DNA of 64,000 bases from assembly GCA_036346355.1 (NCBI GenBank), contig CM070591.1, positions 24,226,001 to 24,290,000 on the forward strand, read 5' to 3'. Both the position numbers and the translations under genes were made by a program. The notes below the pieces were generated by a model, which saw only the letters and a list, made by a program, of their open reading frames with translations, was not told the origin of the DNA and did not search any database. This DNA comes from Rhipidocladum racemiflorum. Its lineage: Eukaryota; Streptophyta; Magnoliopsida; Poales; Poaceae. Shown one piece after another: positions 36,481-48,088 of this stretch. The stretch's first letter is position 1; every line of letters begins with the position of its first letter.

Positions 36481-37131
36481 AGTAACACCCCGGCATTTAC
36501 TATGCCTGAATGCTACCAAACATAAGCTAAACAACATCTAAATACCACAAGTTACCATAAATTCCAGCAAAGGTACATATGCTAAAAACCGAAATTTTGG
36601 CAGCATCTCCTTTGTTTTAACATGAATTAAAGGAGCAACAACAGTATATCAATGTATGGATTATGAGAGACAACTAAAAACAGCAATAATTAACGACTTA
36701 GCAACAATATAAGTCTAGTTTCAAACACATAATGTCTCCAAGGGTCAAACGAACAATAAAACTCTCATATAGCAAAGCTAAACCTTAAAGCAATAATCAT
36801 CACACGCAATTTATTATCAAACTAATAGAATGACTTGTGGAATCAATATGGTGAAGCTACGTGTGGGCGTGTGACTATTTCCCTTCCCCGCATGCCGTTC
36901 TCATGGTACCTAAAATAACAAGACGCTATTAACCTCAATACCTTATGGTTTTAACATCCCATATCATATTTCAACATGTTTTTGACCTCATCATGCACCT
37001 TTTATAAGGTTACGACGCTCCGTGGTGTCACAACACTTCAAAAGGCCCAAAAACGCGAGTAAACCTCAAGCCGAAAGGTTTTATTCTCTAATTTCACATT
37101 TTATAATGTCACACCATACCGTAGTGTCACA
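36481..37131 (-). repeat. B2 5' LTR with internal deletion
   Basis: The first 440 bp match 17279-17720 and the last 210 bp match 32073-32283; about 1.66 kb between are missing. The junction near 36922 has only a few bases of shared sequence (acaa / ga). The first base is A where T is expected (AGTAACACC). Most of the transcribed leader is absent. Confidence 0.85.
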
Positions 37132-39825
37132 CCGTCGCGTCGGAGCCCAGATCCGGAACGCCCAGGTCGAGCCGCGTCCGTGGAGATATCTCACCTCGCT
37201 GGAGAAGACCACAACCGCCGTCGCCCGTGTCGCCTTCACCAGCTCCGGTCTACCAACGCCGCTGCGTCACCATCGCCGCTCGTGAGCTCCCTCAGCCGTC
37301 CGATCGCCATCCAACGCGGCTGATCCGTCCACGTTGGCCGGAGGTATTTCCGCCGTTAGATCTAGATCTAACGGTTTAGATCTCGCCACATAGCTATAGC
37401 AGTAACGAACCAGATTAGAGCTGGACCGTTGGATCAAGATCCAACGGCCCACGTTAGCCCACGTCACCGCAACGAAACCCACGTTGCGGCATCCAGATCC
37501 AATCTCAGCCGTTGGATTTAGATCCAACGCACGAGATCGTGCCACGTAGCCCAGCCGCCGCACCGTGCGCATGTGAGCGCGCCACTGACATGCGGGGCCC
37601 GCATGTCAGCTACTGTGGCGTGCGCCGAGCGCACCGTAGACCCGCCGGGCCCGTAGACCGGGTCCATGGACCGGGACACGTGGCAGCACCCGGGTGGTGC
37701 CACATGGCGTGATGACGTCATGGTGACGTCATCATGAGGTTCGGCCGGCGCTGACGTCAGAAGGTCCACGTGGACCAATGGGGTGCTGACACGTGTCACC
37801 CATGAAGCAATAATTATTTTCCGAAAAAGAAAATGATTTATTAATTCGGTTTATTGATTTCAAAAATGGATTCAAACTTCAAATGCTTATAACTTTTGCA
37901 ATTTAACTCCGATTTGAGTGATTCAAATTTCTAAATTTGTATAAAATTGAGATCTACCTGATGGTGAATTTTATTTAATTTTTAGACCAAAGTTTCTCTC
38001 TGTAATATTATTTAATTGATTATTTAAGCTTTAAACGCTTGTAACTTTTGCGTTTTAACTCCGATTTCGCCGATTCAAATTCCTAAAAATTCACAAAATT
38101 ATGCTCTCTCTGTTTATGGACTTAATTTGGATGTTTGGACACTTTTAGTCTACTGTTTCATTCATTTATTGCTATTTGCACGCGTTACGAGTAGACATTG
38201 AAGTGCCCGAAGGCTTCGAAGGTGAAGTGTTAACCCAGGAGCCAGCTCAGGACCGAGATCAAGTGCTTTTTGAAGGCAAGTTGTGCTTTGACCATGTTGA
38301 TCCCATTTTGAAATTTATTTTGATTTAAATTATTGCATGCTAGTTTAATTATAAAATGCTTTAATTAATTTTGGGAGATTAGTTAATTGCCTATTTGTTT
38401 TATGCCACCTTGACATAGATAATTGTATGCCATGAACCCCTTGTCACCCTAGTTGAGGATTAAATAGTTGGACATTATTAAATTGCCAACATGGGAATTT
38501 AGATCGTTGTAGTATATTGCTTAGACCTGCTACGTGCTCTTGACATGATTTTGGACAATCAAATGTTAATATTGACTTAATGATATATTTAACCTGTTTT
38601 TGGAAAGGTATCATGTGTTGTGATGTTGATGGCACGTGGTGCATGGTAATCAACTGGGGGTTTTGATAAATAGATTTCGACCGGGGCATGTGGCAAGAAT
38701 GATCGGGTGGGCCAGTTGTGGCACCGGGAATGTTGTTTTGGTTCTTCGGGTAGTCTTGCCCTGGTCACCCTAAGGATTTAACCTTGCAAGCCTTTGAACT
38801 GAATCAAACGTGCAACCACATGTCTGCAATGGGACAGACCTAGTTGATTAAGTTGCAAAAAACGTACCTGTGGGACCTCGGGGTGTCAACTATACCTTTT
38901 GTGTAGTAGTACGGGGGAGCGTACCGGGGCTGCGGCCAGGTACCCATCTAACGGTGGATTGGCCTAAACTTCGCCTTCGCTAAGGGAAGGGTTAGCATGC
39001 AATCACCGGGGAGGACCACTTGTGCTGTTAGAAGCTTCCGAAAGACTTTGTTACGGACACTCGCCTTTGTGGTGTTTGGCTGTATCTTGTGGGTAAAGTG
39101 CATAACCTCTGCAGAGTGTAAAATCTATTCGAATAGCCGTGTCTGCGGTATTGGACATCGCTCGGGAATTACAGTCAAGGGTTGGACTTTCTTGAAAATA
39201 ACTTGGACTTGGAAGGTTGGGTTTGGTTTAATAATGATGTTGATGGAAATGTGGAATAGAATGAGGAAAGATGTTTACTTAGATTCTGGAAAAGTTACTG
39301 CTCTTGAACTTGTTTCTACTGCTTTCGAATCTACTTATGTTACTCGTCAAATGCTGTTTTATTGCAATTATACCCTGAGCTACTCCTTTGTACTAAGCCA
39401 TGCATGTAGTATATTAGTTTGCATTCTGTGCATAACTTGCTGAGTACCAAGTACTCACCCTTGCCACAATACAACACCAGTTGAAGAAGAGTCTACACCA
39501 GCCTAGGAGGAGGAACTCCAAGAGGAAGCGTCTAACTAGGGAGCTAGCTCAGTCAGTTGCCTGTGGTATACTGGATGGCGCCACGAAGTTATCTTACATT
39601 CCGCTGCACTTATTTCTCTTTTGTTGAGTGTTCGCCCTGCGAGGCATATATTTGTAACTTGACCTTAAGGTCGAGCAACCAGCTTGGTTAACTATTTAAA
39701 GTATCTTATTACTTCGTTGAGTATGATTGTGATATTTACCAATGTTGAGACTGTGTGCACTAGCACGTTCCTGGACTAGTGCTGAATACACAGAGGGTCC
39801 GGATTTAGAAATTCGGGTCCCGACA
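37132..39825 (+). repeat. A3 solo LTR, right part
   Basis: It starts with the second CCGTC and continues the A3 leader. It holds palindromes (about 37365-37385, 37425-37447, 37510-37530), TGACGTCA sites (37713-37760), the first acidic exon-like block (38195-38275, 81 bp) and the start of the second at 39481, which here has an early TAG. It ends GTCCCGACA before TACCT. Confidence 0.9.
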
Positions 39826-40943
39826 TACCTTCTCCTCCTAGAGCTTGCAATGGCTTCTCCTTCTCCTCCTTAAGGTAGCAACACAACATGCATAACCCGA
39901 TTCAAGGTTTGATGATGTAACCCATGGAGAAGAAATGAAATGAGTCTCAAGTGACAAAAATTTCAGAACATGGAGAGAAGGAAATCGATTAGAACTCACA
40001 CAATACTTGATGCATCAAGAATCCATTTGGATGGAATTGAAGCTTGGGATGAGGGGAATACAATGGTATAGCATGCACAAGCTTGATCTTGATTTTTGGA
40101 GGAATGGTGTGGAGGAAAATGGAGAAGGGTTGGGAGTGTGTTCTTGCTCTCCCTCTCCTTTGTTGCAAAAATTCTGGTTGGGGAGGAGCAAATGAGGTGG
40201 CTTGGAGGAGAAAAAGAGGTGGAAAACTCTTATATATGGTTGCCACTTCATCCCTTACATGTGGGGTAAGGTCCCACATGTCATAGAGTGGGTGGGGGAG
40301 TGGGTAGAGGTGAAAAGAGTAAGAAAATACAGATTAGGTGTGTGCAGTCCACAAGTTCCTTGGCAAGGTAGGACCCACATGTCATAGAGAGGTAAAAAGG
40401 TGGGTAAGGAGTAGGTATGGTGAGGAAAATGGAGTAGGTGTGTGCAGAATTTTTCTTCCTCACTTGCAATTGGGTCCACTTGTCATAGACTAGTTAGGTA
40501 AGTGGGTAAGGATGAAATGAGTGAGAAAAGTAATGGGTTACGTGTAGTTCACTCCCTCTCACTTACAAGTAGGGCTCACAAGTCATTGACCATGGGAAAA
40601 GGAAGGGTTGGTGTAATTTGGAAATGATTTTTTAAGGTTTCATGAAATTAACCTCCCTTCAAATTAATGACTCAGTACTTGTAAAATTTTAAACAAGTGA
40701 AGGTTTTATTGCAATTACGAATGACATGATCATTATATGCGCGACTTACCAACTTAAGAAATTTTGAAATATTTGAGACTACATTAAAATACAAGAGTTA
40801 ATTTAATTAACAGCAGCTAGTAACCAATAATATAAATTTTTCTGAATTGCAAATGTTTTAAAAGCCACTGAAACTCCAAAAAAAACTCATTTTATTTATT
40901 TGAATATAATTTTATCATAATTACCCTTTTTTGGGCTGTTATA
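39826..40943 (-). repeat. C: 5' LTR and adjoining sequence
   Basis: 40115-40943 is almost identical to 2191-3049. The right edge reads CTGTTATA, a variant of the CTGTTACA seen at 3049. The left limit of the LTR lies somewhere in 39831-40114 and cannot be fixed because the other LTR is cut by B1; no clear primer binding site is visible there. The first five bases are the A3 target duplication. Small open frames at 40015-40480 are the same shadows seen at 2160-2553. Confidence 0.75.
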
Positions 40944-40974
40944 GTTCCCTAGGCCACTCAGCGGCCTAGGCAGC
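40944..40974 (+). other. Remnant of sequence D left of A4
   Basis: 31 bp between the edges of C and A4, with the palindrome-like aggcc..ggcctagg. It joins 53464 once A4 is removed. The last five bases (GCAGC) are duplicated at 53459-53463. Confidence 0.55.
40970..40974. repeat. A4 target-site duplication, left (GCAGC)
   Basis: Repeated exactly at 53459-53463. Confidence 0.95.
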
Positions 40975-41596
40975 TGTAACACCCCAAAATTTTGCTTTTC
41001 TTAAATTCATGTGTGATTTGGCACTTTGGTGAATTTTTGGAATTTTCTGGAATTTATTTGGATTTATTTGGAATTTATTTGAATTTATTCCATTTTGAAA
41101 TAATTAAAGAATTTAATTTTGCAAATAAAATTTTGTTGGAAATATTTTATTTGAGTCCAAAATGATCCAAGATATTTTCCAGAATTTTTCTGGAATTTTT
41201 CTGAGTCATTTGCTATTTTTAATGAATTAAATAAATTACTGGGAATTATTTTAATTATTAAATCGCTGGAAAATGCGAGTGGGTTTGTATTGTTCATCCG
41301 ACCGAGCCCGAGTCAGACTCGAGTTCGAGTCCGACCCGAGCCAGTTGACTCAACCAAACCCGTTCTTAATCCCAATCGATTCCGACTGTTGGATCGGGAT
41401 CCAACGGTCCGGATTGGACCGTGCACGGTTCGAGCCCGAGTCCGGCCGACCGTTCGCTGCGTGAGCAATCGCAGCCGCTCATCGCGACACGTGGACGGGT
41501 TCCGACCATCGCCTCCGCTCCGACTCCGAGCCGGAAAGCTCGCCGTGACCGAGCGGGACACGGCTAGGGTTCCACTTGCGCCGCACGCCGAGGCCG

Positions 41597-41603
41597 TATT
41601 TAA
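41597..41603 (+). promoter_or_regulatory. TATA-like box of A4 5' LTR
   Basis: TATTTAA about 620 bp into the LTR, before the GC-rich leader; the likely promoter of A4. Confidence 0.55.
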
Positions 41604-42754
41604 GGCCCGCACCGCCCCCGAGGTTGCCTTCTCCCATGCGTCCGCTTGCCCTAGCTAATAGAGCTCAAGCCGCCAAGCCGTGCCGATTGCTCACCGGTTG
41701 GACGGAGCCGCTACGGTTTCTCGTCTTCTCCGGCACCGATAGCCCTTGTCCGCCGTGTTGAAGCCCAGGTTCGAACCCCCAAGACAAGGCGCACTGCGGA
41801 CATCTCGATCACGCCGAGAACGCCCGTAGCGCCGCGCCGTGGTCATCTTCCTGGCGCCGGCAACCCAGCCTGCCGTGACTCCATCTCCGTCCACGAGCTC
41901 CGTGCACCGTTGGATCTTCATCTGACGATCACGGTGAGTCCACGTTTCCCCGAAACTTTGGAAAACCAGATCGGATCTGGACCGTTGGATCAAGATCCGA
42001 CGGCCCACGATCGCCACGTCTTTGAAATCACGTTAACTTAGGGTAGATCTAGACCGCTGGATCTAGATCCAACGGCCGTGATCATGCCACGTAGCCGCCG
42101 CCGCTGCGGCGTTGCGTCATCGACAAAGCCGGCCCGCGTGCGGCCGAGCCTGGCGTGATCGCGGCGTCACTGACATGCGGGGCCCGCATGTCAGTGTCTC
42201 GCCCGAGAGCCGCACCGTGCACGTGACCCACTGACGGGTGGGACCCGCGTGTCAGCGACCCGAGCCGTGGACCGGGTTCACGGTGGACCGAGCCGCACCA
42301 TGCGCCGAGTCCGTGAGTCGGCTGACGTCAGCCGACCAACCAAGAGCTGACGCGTGTCACCCATGACGCAATAATTAATTTCCGAAAAAGAAAATGATTT
42401 ATTAATTCGAAATAATGATTTCAGATTTTGATTCAAACTTCAAACGCTTATAACTTTTGCGTTTCAACTCCGATTTGAGTGATTCAAATTTCTAAATTTG
42501 TATAAAATTGAGATCTACCTAAATATAAATTTTATTTAATTTTTGGACTAAAGTTTTTCTCTGTAAAATTATTTAATTGATTATTTAAACTTTAAATAAT
42601 CATAACTTTTGCGTTTTAACTCCAAATTTGACGATTCCAGTTTCTAAAAATTCATAAAATTATGTTCTCTCTGTTTATGGATTTTATTTGGATGTTTGGA
42701 CACTTTTTGCCTATTGTTTATTTGTGTATTGCTATTTGCACGCTTTACGAGTAG

Positions 42755-42835
42755 ACGTTGAAGTGCCGGAAGGATTCGAAGGAGAAGTATTGACTCAGGA
42801 TCCAACTCAAGACCAAGAACAAGTACTTTCTGAAG
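42755..42835 (+). other. LTR exon-like block 1 (acidic)
   Basis: 81 bp between an acceptor-like edge (pyrimidine-rich stretch then GAGTAG|AC) and a donor-like edge (GAAG|GCAAGT, the GC-AG consensus). It reads VDVEVPEGFEGEVLTQDPTQ and more acidic residues. Length and frame are the same in A3 (38195-38275), A4 3' LTR (51849-51929) and A2 (29129-29209, reverse). Splicing is inferred, not shown. Confidence 0.45.
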
Positions 42836-44019
42836 GCAAGTTGTGCTTTGACCATGTTGACCCTAATTCGAAATCTATTTTGATTTAACCTATTGCATGC
42901 TAGTTCAATTAGAAAATACTTTATTTAAATATGGGGGATTAGATAAGTACCAATTTGCTGTATAACACCTTGATTATTTAAGTATGTGCCATGACCCCTT
43001 GTCACCCTAGTTGTGGTTTACTAGTTGGACATTATTAAATTGCCAACATGGGTTTTAGACCGTTGTAGTATACTGCTTAGACCTGCTACGTGCTCATGAC
43101 ATGATTTTGGACAATCAAATGCTAATATTGACTTAATGATATATTGAACCTGTTTTGGAAAGGTATCATGTGATGTTGATGGCACGTGGTGCATGGTAAT
43201 CAACTGGGGTTTGATAAATAGTTTTGACCGGGGCATGTGGCAAGAATGATCAGGTGGGCCAGTTGTGGCATTGGGGATGTTGATTTGGTTCTTCGGGTAG
43301 TCTTGCCCTGGTCACCCTAAGGACTTAACCTTGCAAGCCTTTGAATCGGGTCTAACGTGCAACCACATGTCAGTAATGGGACGGACCTAGTTGACTAAGT
43401 TGCTAATAACGCACTGTGGGACCTCAGGAGGTCAACTACACCCTTTGTGTAAGTTGTGCGGGGAGCGTCTGGGCCGAGGCCAGTACCCATCTAACGGTTG
43501 ATTGGCCTAGACTTCGCCTTAGCTAAGGGAAGGGTTAGTGCGCAATAACCGGGGAGGACCACTTGTATTGTTAGAGGTTTCCGAAAGACTTTGTTACGGG
43601 AACTCGCCTTTGTGGTGTTTGACTGTATCTTGTGGGTAAAGTGCATAACCTCTGCAGAGTGTAGAATCTATTCGAATAGCCGTGTCCGCGGTATTGGACA
43701 TCGCTCGGGAATTACATTCAAGGGTTAGATTTTCTCAAAAATAACTTGGATTTAAAAGGTTGGGTTGGATTAGTAATGATGTTGTTGGAAATGTGGATTA
43801 GGATGGGAAAGGTGTTTATTAAACTCCTTGAAAAGTTATTTATGCTATACTTGTTTCTACTGCTTTTGAATCTACTTATGTTACTTGTCAAATCTTTGTT
43901 TCGCAAATATACCTTAAGCTATTCCTTTGTACCAAGCCATGCATATAGTATATTAGCCTGCATTCTGTGCATGACTTGCTGAGTACCAAGTACTCACCCT
44001 TGCCACAATACAACACCAG

Positions 44020-44078
44020 TTGAAGAGGAGACTACACCAGCTTTGGAAGAGGAGCTCCAAGAGGATCCGTCTACTTAG
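44020..44078 (+). other. LTR exon-like block 2 (acidic, ends in stop)
   Basis: It follows CAACACCAG and reads TT GAA GAG GAG..., giving EEETTPALEEELQEDPST then TAG at 44076-44078. Joined to block 1 (which ends GAA G) the junction codon is GTT and the frame is kept. The stop is at the matching place in A1, A2 and the A4 3' LTR; A3 has an earlier TAG. Confidence 0.45.
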
Positions 44079-44369
44079 GGAGCGAGCCCAGTCAGTTGCC
44101 TGTGGTATACTGGATGGCGCCACGAAGTTATTTGATTTTCCGCTGCTACTATTTCTCTCTTAATAAGTTTCGCCCTGCGAGGCGTACATTTGTGACTTGA
44201 CCATAAGGTCAAGTACCCAGTTTGACTATTTAAATAAATTACTCTATTAGTATCAAGTGGTATGATTGTGATATTTACCGATGTTAAGACTGTGTGCACT
44301 AGCGCGTTCCTAGACTAGTGCTGAATACACAGAGGGTCCGGATTTGCAAATTCGGGGTCCCGACAAAGG

Positions 44370-44381
44370 TGGTATCAGAGC
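44370..44381 (+). promoter_or_regulatory. A4 primer binding site (tRNA-iMet type)
   Basis: TGGTATCAGAGC, four bases after the LTR end at 44365. Confidence 0.93.
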
Positions 44382-44584
44382 CATACTGACCGTAGGCTCA
44401 ACCCTAAGCTAGAATGGTCGTAGTGAGGATAAAACCTATTTTCTAAAGCTAAAAATTTGTCAAGATAAGAAATGACATCTCGACTTACCCCCTTCTCTCT
44501 TTCCTTGTCTCTTGCTGAATATTCCCTTACCTTGTCACGATTTAAAAAAAAATTCGAGTTCTTACTTAAGCACTCTTGTGACAG

Positions 44585-45304
44585 ATGGAGGAAGAGTTCA
44601 ACTACGTTGATCTGGGAGTTGGTCACGCCGCGGAACTTTGGCATATGCTTCAGACTCTCGGAGATTTTGAGAAGCCGCAATACCAAGTGGAAGTGATCAG
44701 ACAAGCAGGATTGATCAAGGCTTGTGACGTGAAGATTGAGGTACCTGCTAGGAAGAAGGGCCCAGGCAATCGCCCGATACACTGCACCGCCAGAGGTCTA
44801 CAATGCAGATGGGTATCCAAGAAGTATCACGACGAGCAATGCGGCACATTACCCGTATCTACGCCAGAGAGTTGGAGAGCACGGTGTTCCGTTATCATCC
44901 GCGCAGCGATAACCTTCTTGACCCGAAGGCGATTCAGGATGAGGATGCCACGGTTACACAGTTGGCACGATTTGTTGTCGCCCAGGAGGATGTACTCGAT
45001 GATACAAGCAAGGAGCTACAGAAGGCCCGCAAGGAGATCACGACAGAAAAGAACAGATGGCGGGAAGCTCAAGAGTATGTGTCCCACCTTCTGCAAAGGA
45101 TTGGAGAGTTAGAGATGGCTTTATACGGACCAGAACTGTGAGCCAAGATTTGAGCTACACGAGCCAGATCCGGAGGAGTCAGATCTCGATGAGGACACTG
45201 CTTCTTCGACTACCACAGATGACACAGTTGCTGGACATGGCAATCGTTTCGCGCCTATGCCGCAGCACCCGTACCCAGGCCGTGGAGGTTTTCTCGATGA
45301 GTGA
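44585..45304 (+). pseudogene. A4 ORF0: conserved ORF between PBS and gag, unknown function
   Basis: Begins ATG at 44585 (MEEEFNYVDLGVGHAAELWH), ends GATGAGTGA at 45304: 720 bp, so the net frame is kept although compensating shifts occur near 44780 and 45135. The N-terminal 60 residues are compact, with aromatic and Leu residues. Residues about 95-175 (VFRYHPRSDN ... LARFVVAQEDVLDDTSKELQ ...) look like a long amphipathic coiled coil. The tail is acidic (DPEESDLDEDT), then GGFLDE. It lies 203 bp after the PBS and 282 bp before gag. No known domain recognised; position suggests an accessory protein made from the same RNA. Confidence 0.75.
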
Positions 45305-45586
45305 GCGTAGGTTTTATAGTGAAACTCCTTCGCCGAGTCGCGTCATAGAATAAAGAGTCACCCTTTAGGCGTTAGACTCCAGTGTCAGTTCGATTTGGAT
45401 TTTCATTGTTTGCTGAGTGTGCAGTATGTGTTGCAAGGCCCTTAGGCATTGTAAGCAACCATACCAAGTTATTAATATCAATAATAAAATTGGACCTTAA
45501 AGTACACCTTTCGCCCCGCATAAGCTCCATATTACTTGTCTATTCTTGTTTCCCTCTCATCTCTAAAACCTAGAGCAAATCGACAG

Positions 45587-46735
45587 ATGGTGAATACCCG
45601 CGGAAACCTTGGAAGCAATGGAAGTGGTTCTCGCCAAATGTAAAACCCCAATGATGGAGCACCAAAGAACGCCGGTTGATATGCAGAATTTTGGAGCATT
45701 TCTTGCTGCTCAGACTCGCTTGATGCATGCTATGATGCAACAAATGCAACACGTCCTTTGCCAGGCCACGCCTAATCAAGTCAATCAGGGACAATGCCGT
45801 AATACAAGACTGCCGAGTTCATGAGGACTCATCCACCCACTTTCTCTGGGAATGCCAATCCATTGGAGGCCGATGATTGGTTAAGGTCAATTGAGAGGAA
45901 GCTACACATAGCTCAATGCTTAGGAAATGAGAAGGTACTTTACGCTTCTCATCAGTTGGAAGGAACAGCCACCGAATGGTGGGAGAACTTCTGTGCCACG
46001 CAAGAGAACCCTCAAGATATCACTTGGGAAGAGTTCATAGCTGCATTCCGTCAGTATCACGTGCCTGAAGGAATCATGGACCTTAAGAAGGAGGAGTTCA
46101 GAGCACTGAAGCAAGGTAATCACCGATGGCCGACTACCCGAACAAGTTCACACAGCTAGCACGCTACGCACTGAGGATGTAGCGACAGATAAAGCCGCAT
46201 ACCTCGTTTTATGAAGGGACTTAACTCAGACTACAAGTAGGATTGATCACCCACACCTTCCTGCATTTCCAAGAGTTGGTGAATAAGGCGCTTATTCTTG
46301 AGGACAAAGCGCAAGGAACTGGATGAGAACAGAAGCGCAGGATGCAAAGAAACAGGATCACGCCAAGGAACGCAACAAATGGCCTCGAGAGTTGCACCAA
46401 ATCAATTTTTAGATTCCAGCCACAGAATGCCACAAGGACACCGTCACCAGACCAAGACCTGTCAATCGTAACTACTGCACCCAGCTTCGCTAGAAACGCC
46501 GCCTGTGCAACAAGAAGGAACAAGTGAGACGCCGCTACAATCGCAACGAGCCAGACACTTTGCCAACAGCTTGTCCCAAGAAGACAGCGAGTGACCCCGA
46601 TTCGCTTCAATCTAGGAACCACCCCAGCTAGGACGCCAAGATGCAGGAGCCACACCCTGCATCGTGGTTAGAGGCCGAGTCAACCATGTCACCGCAGATG
46701 CACCGCAGAATGCTACTGACGTCGTGATCGGGTAA
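45587..46735 (+). pseudogene. gag: A4 gag (frameshifted)
   Basis: ATG at 45587-45589 (MVNTRG). The capsid-like part (PLEADDWLRSIERKLHIAQC) is in the frame 45821-46159. The C-terminal part is scrambled by shifts after about 46150. The zinc-knuckle region is at about 46525-46570 and again shows Arg in place of the second Cys (YNRNEP). It would form the particle; it cannot as written. Confidence 0.85.
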
Positions 46736-46739
46736 GTTA

Positions 46740-48083
46740 CTTGTTAACTCAAGACTGCAACAGTTTTGTTTGACTCTGGAGCTTCGCATTCGTTTGTTTC
46801 GCAAGGCTTTGCTACTAGAAATGATTTGAGGATTGCAAGACTTAGATGCATGCTTTTAGTTCAAACCCTTGGATCCGAACTCCGAACGAAAGTAGGATGT
46901 TCCGGGGTGAGAATATTAATAGATGGAATAAGTTCCTAGCAAACCTTATTATTTTGGAGACACAGACCTTAGACGTTATTTTGGGAATGGACTGGTTATC
47001 CAAGCACAAGGCCGTATTGGATTGTGGACGAAGGACTATTTCAGTTGAGAGCCCATGTGGAAGGAAAGTGGAATTTCAAGCCACTGCCGTTAGAGATGGA
47101 CAGTTGATGGTTAACAGTACCAAGGCAATCAGCATAGAGGATGTCTCAGTAGTGAATGAGTACCCAGATGTTTTTCCTAAAGATCTACCTGGTATGCCGC
47201 CAGACAGGGACATAGAGTTTGTGATAGAGCTTGTACCTGGTACAACGCCGATAGCAAAGAGACCTTATCGGATGTCCACCGAGGAATTGGTAGAGATGAA
47301 GAAACAGCTAGAGGAGTTAATGGAGAAAGGATTTATCAGACCGAGTTCGTCGCCGTGGGGAGCACCAGTTTTGTTTGTCAAGAAGAAGGACGGGAGTTTC
47401 AGGATGTGCATTGACTATCGTGCACTCAATGAAGTCACCGTGAAGAATAAGTACCCGCTACCAAGGATTGATGATTTGTTTGATCAGCTGAGAGGAGCCG
47501 GAGTTTTCTCCAAGATTGATCTGAGATTGGGATACCATCGGTTGAAGATCCGATCAGAAGATATTCCGAAGATTGCATTCTCGTCAAGATATGGACATTA
47601 CGAGTTTACAGTTATTTCCTTTGGACTGACGAATGCGCCAGCATATTTCATGAATGTGATGGATAAGGTGTTCATGGAATATTTGGACAAATTTGTCGTC
47701 GTGTTCATAGATGACATCCTAATCTACTCCAAGACAGAGGATGAACATGCCGAACACTTGAGGCGAGTTTTGGAAAAGCTGAGGGAACAGCAACTCTTCG
47801 CCAAGTTTAGTAAGTGTGATTTTTGGAAGGACAAGGTAGAATTCCTCGGACATGTAATGACCGCAGAAGGAGTCGCCGTAGATCCAAGCAAGGTAGAAGC
47901 TGTGTTACATTGGGAGCAGCCGAAGACTGTGACCCAGATCCGGAGTTTCCTTGGAATGGCAGGATACTACCGCCGTTTCATTGAAGGCTTTTCGACAATT
48001 GCGAAACCTCTTACGCAATTGCTGAAAAAGGAGAAGAAGTTTGCATGGACGTCAGAATGTGAGAAAGGATTTCAGAGCGTAAA
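46740..48083 (+). pseudogene. pol: A4 pol 5' part: protease, RT (RT open, 424 codons)
   Basis: The protease active-site D-S-G-A is at 46772-46783 (FDSGASHSFVS), the only clean copy in the window. A shift follows near 46880. Then an open frame 46846-48120 carries ILGMDWL, the RT domain with SPWGAPVLFVKKKDG, and the catalytic FIDD with aspartates at residues 289-290. Thumb and connection follow (FLGMAGYYRRFIEG). The frame is lost near 48080, before RNase H. RT looks capable of folding; the separate breaks would stop a full polyprotein. Confidence 0.9.
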
Positions 48084-48088
48084 AGCGA

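Larger units (their letters stand above)
17279..37131 (-). mobile_element. B2: large LTR element without gag-pol, split by A2
   Basis: The ends TGTAACACCCCGG (17279) and GTAGTGTCACA (37131) are flanked by exact CCGTC duplications (17274-17278 and 37132-37136). The polypurine tract at 32284-32296 (reverse) and PBS at 36467-36477 (reverse) give minus orientation. The 3' LTR is 2313 bp once A2 is removed. The 5' LTR is only 651 bp because of an internal deletion. The internal region of about 4.2 kb has no gag, RT or IN. The layout fits a LARD-type non-autonomous element. It is inserted in solo LTR A3. Confidence 0.9.
16512..39825 (+). mobile_element. A3: solo LTR of family A, split by B2
   Basis: The outer ends are TGTAACACC (16512) and GTCCCGACA (39825), flanked by exact TACCT duplications (16507-16511 and 39826-39830). 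Without B2 the LTR is 16512-17278 plus 37137-39825, 3456 bp. There is no internal region or second LTR, so it arose by unequal LTR recombination. It is more diverged than the A1, A2 and A4 LTRs. B2 is inserted in its leader region, so A3 was already in place when B2 arrived. Confidence 0.92.
40975..44365 (+). repeat. A4 5' LTR
   Basis: TGTAACACCCC to GGGTCCCGACA. U3 begins with 300 bp of AT-rich 'ggaatttatttg' variants; the TATTTAA box lies at 41597-41603. The GC-rich leader holds palindromes at about 41389-41408, 41978-42003 and 42052-42076, and a donor-like CACG|GTGAGT near 41933. Two acidic exon-like blocks are at 42755-42835 and 44020-44078. Confidence 0.95.
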
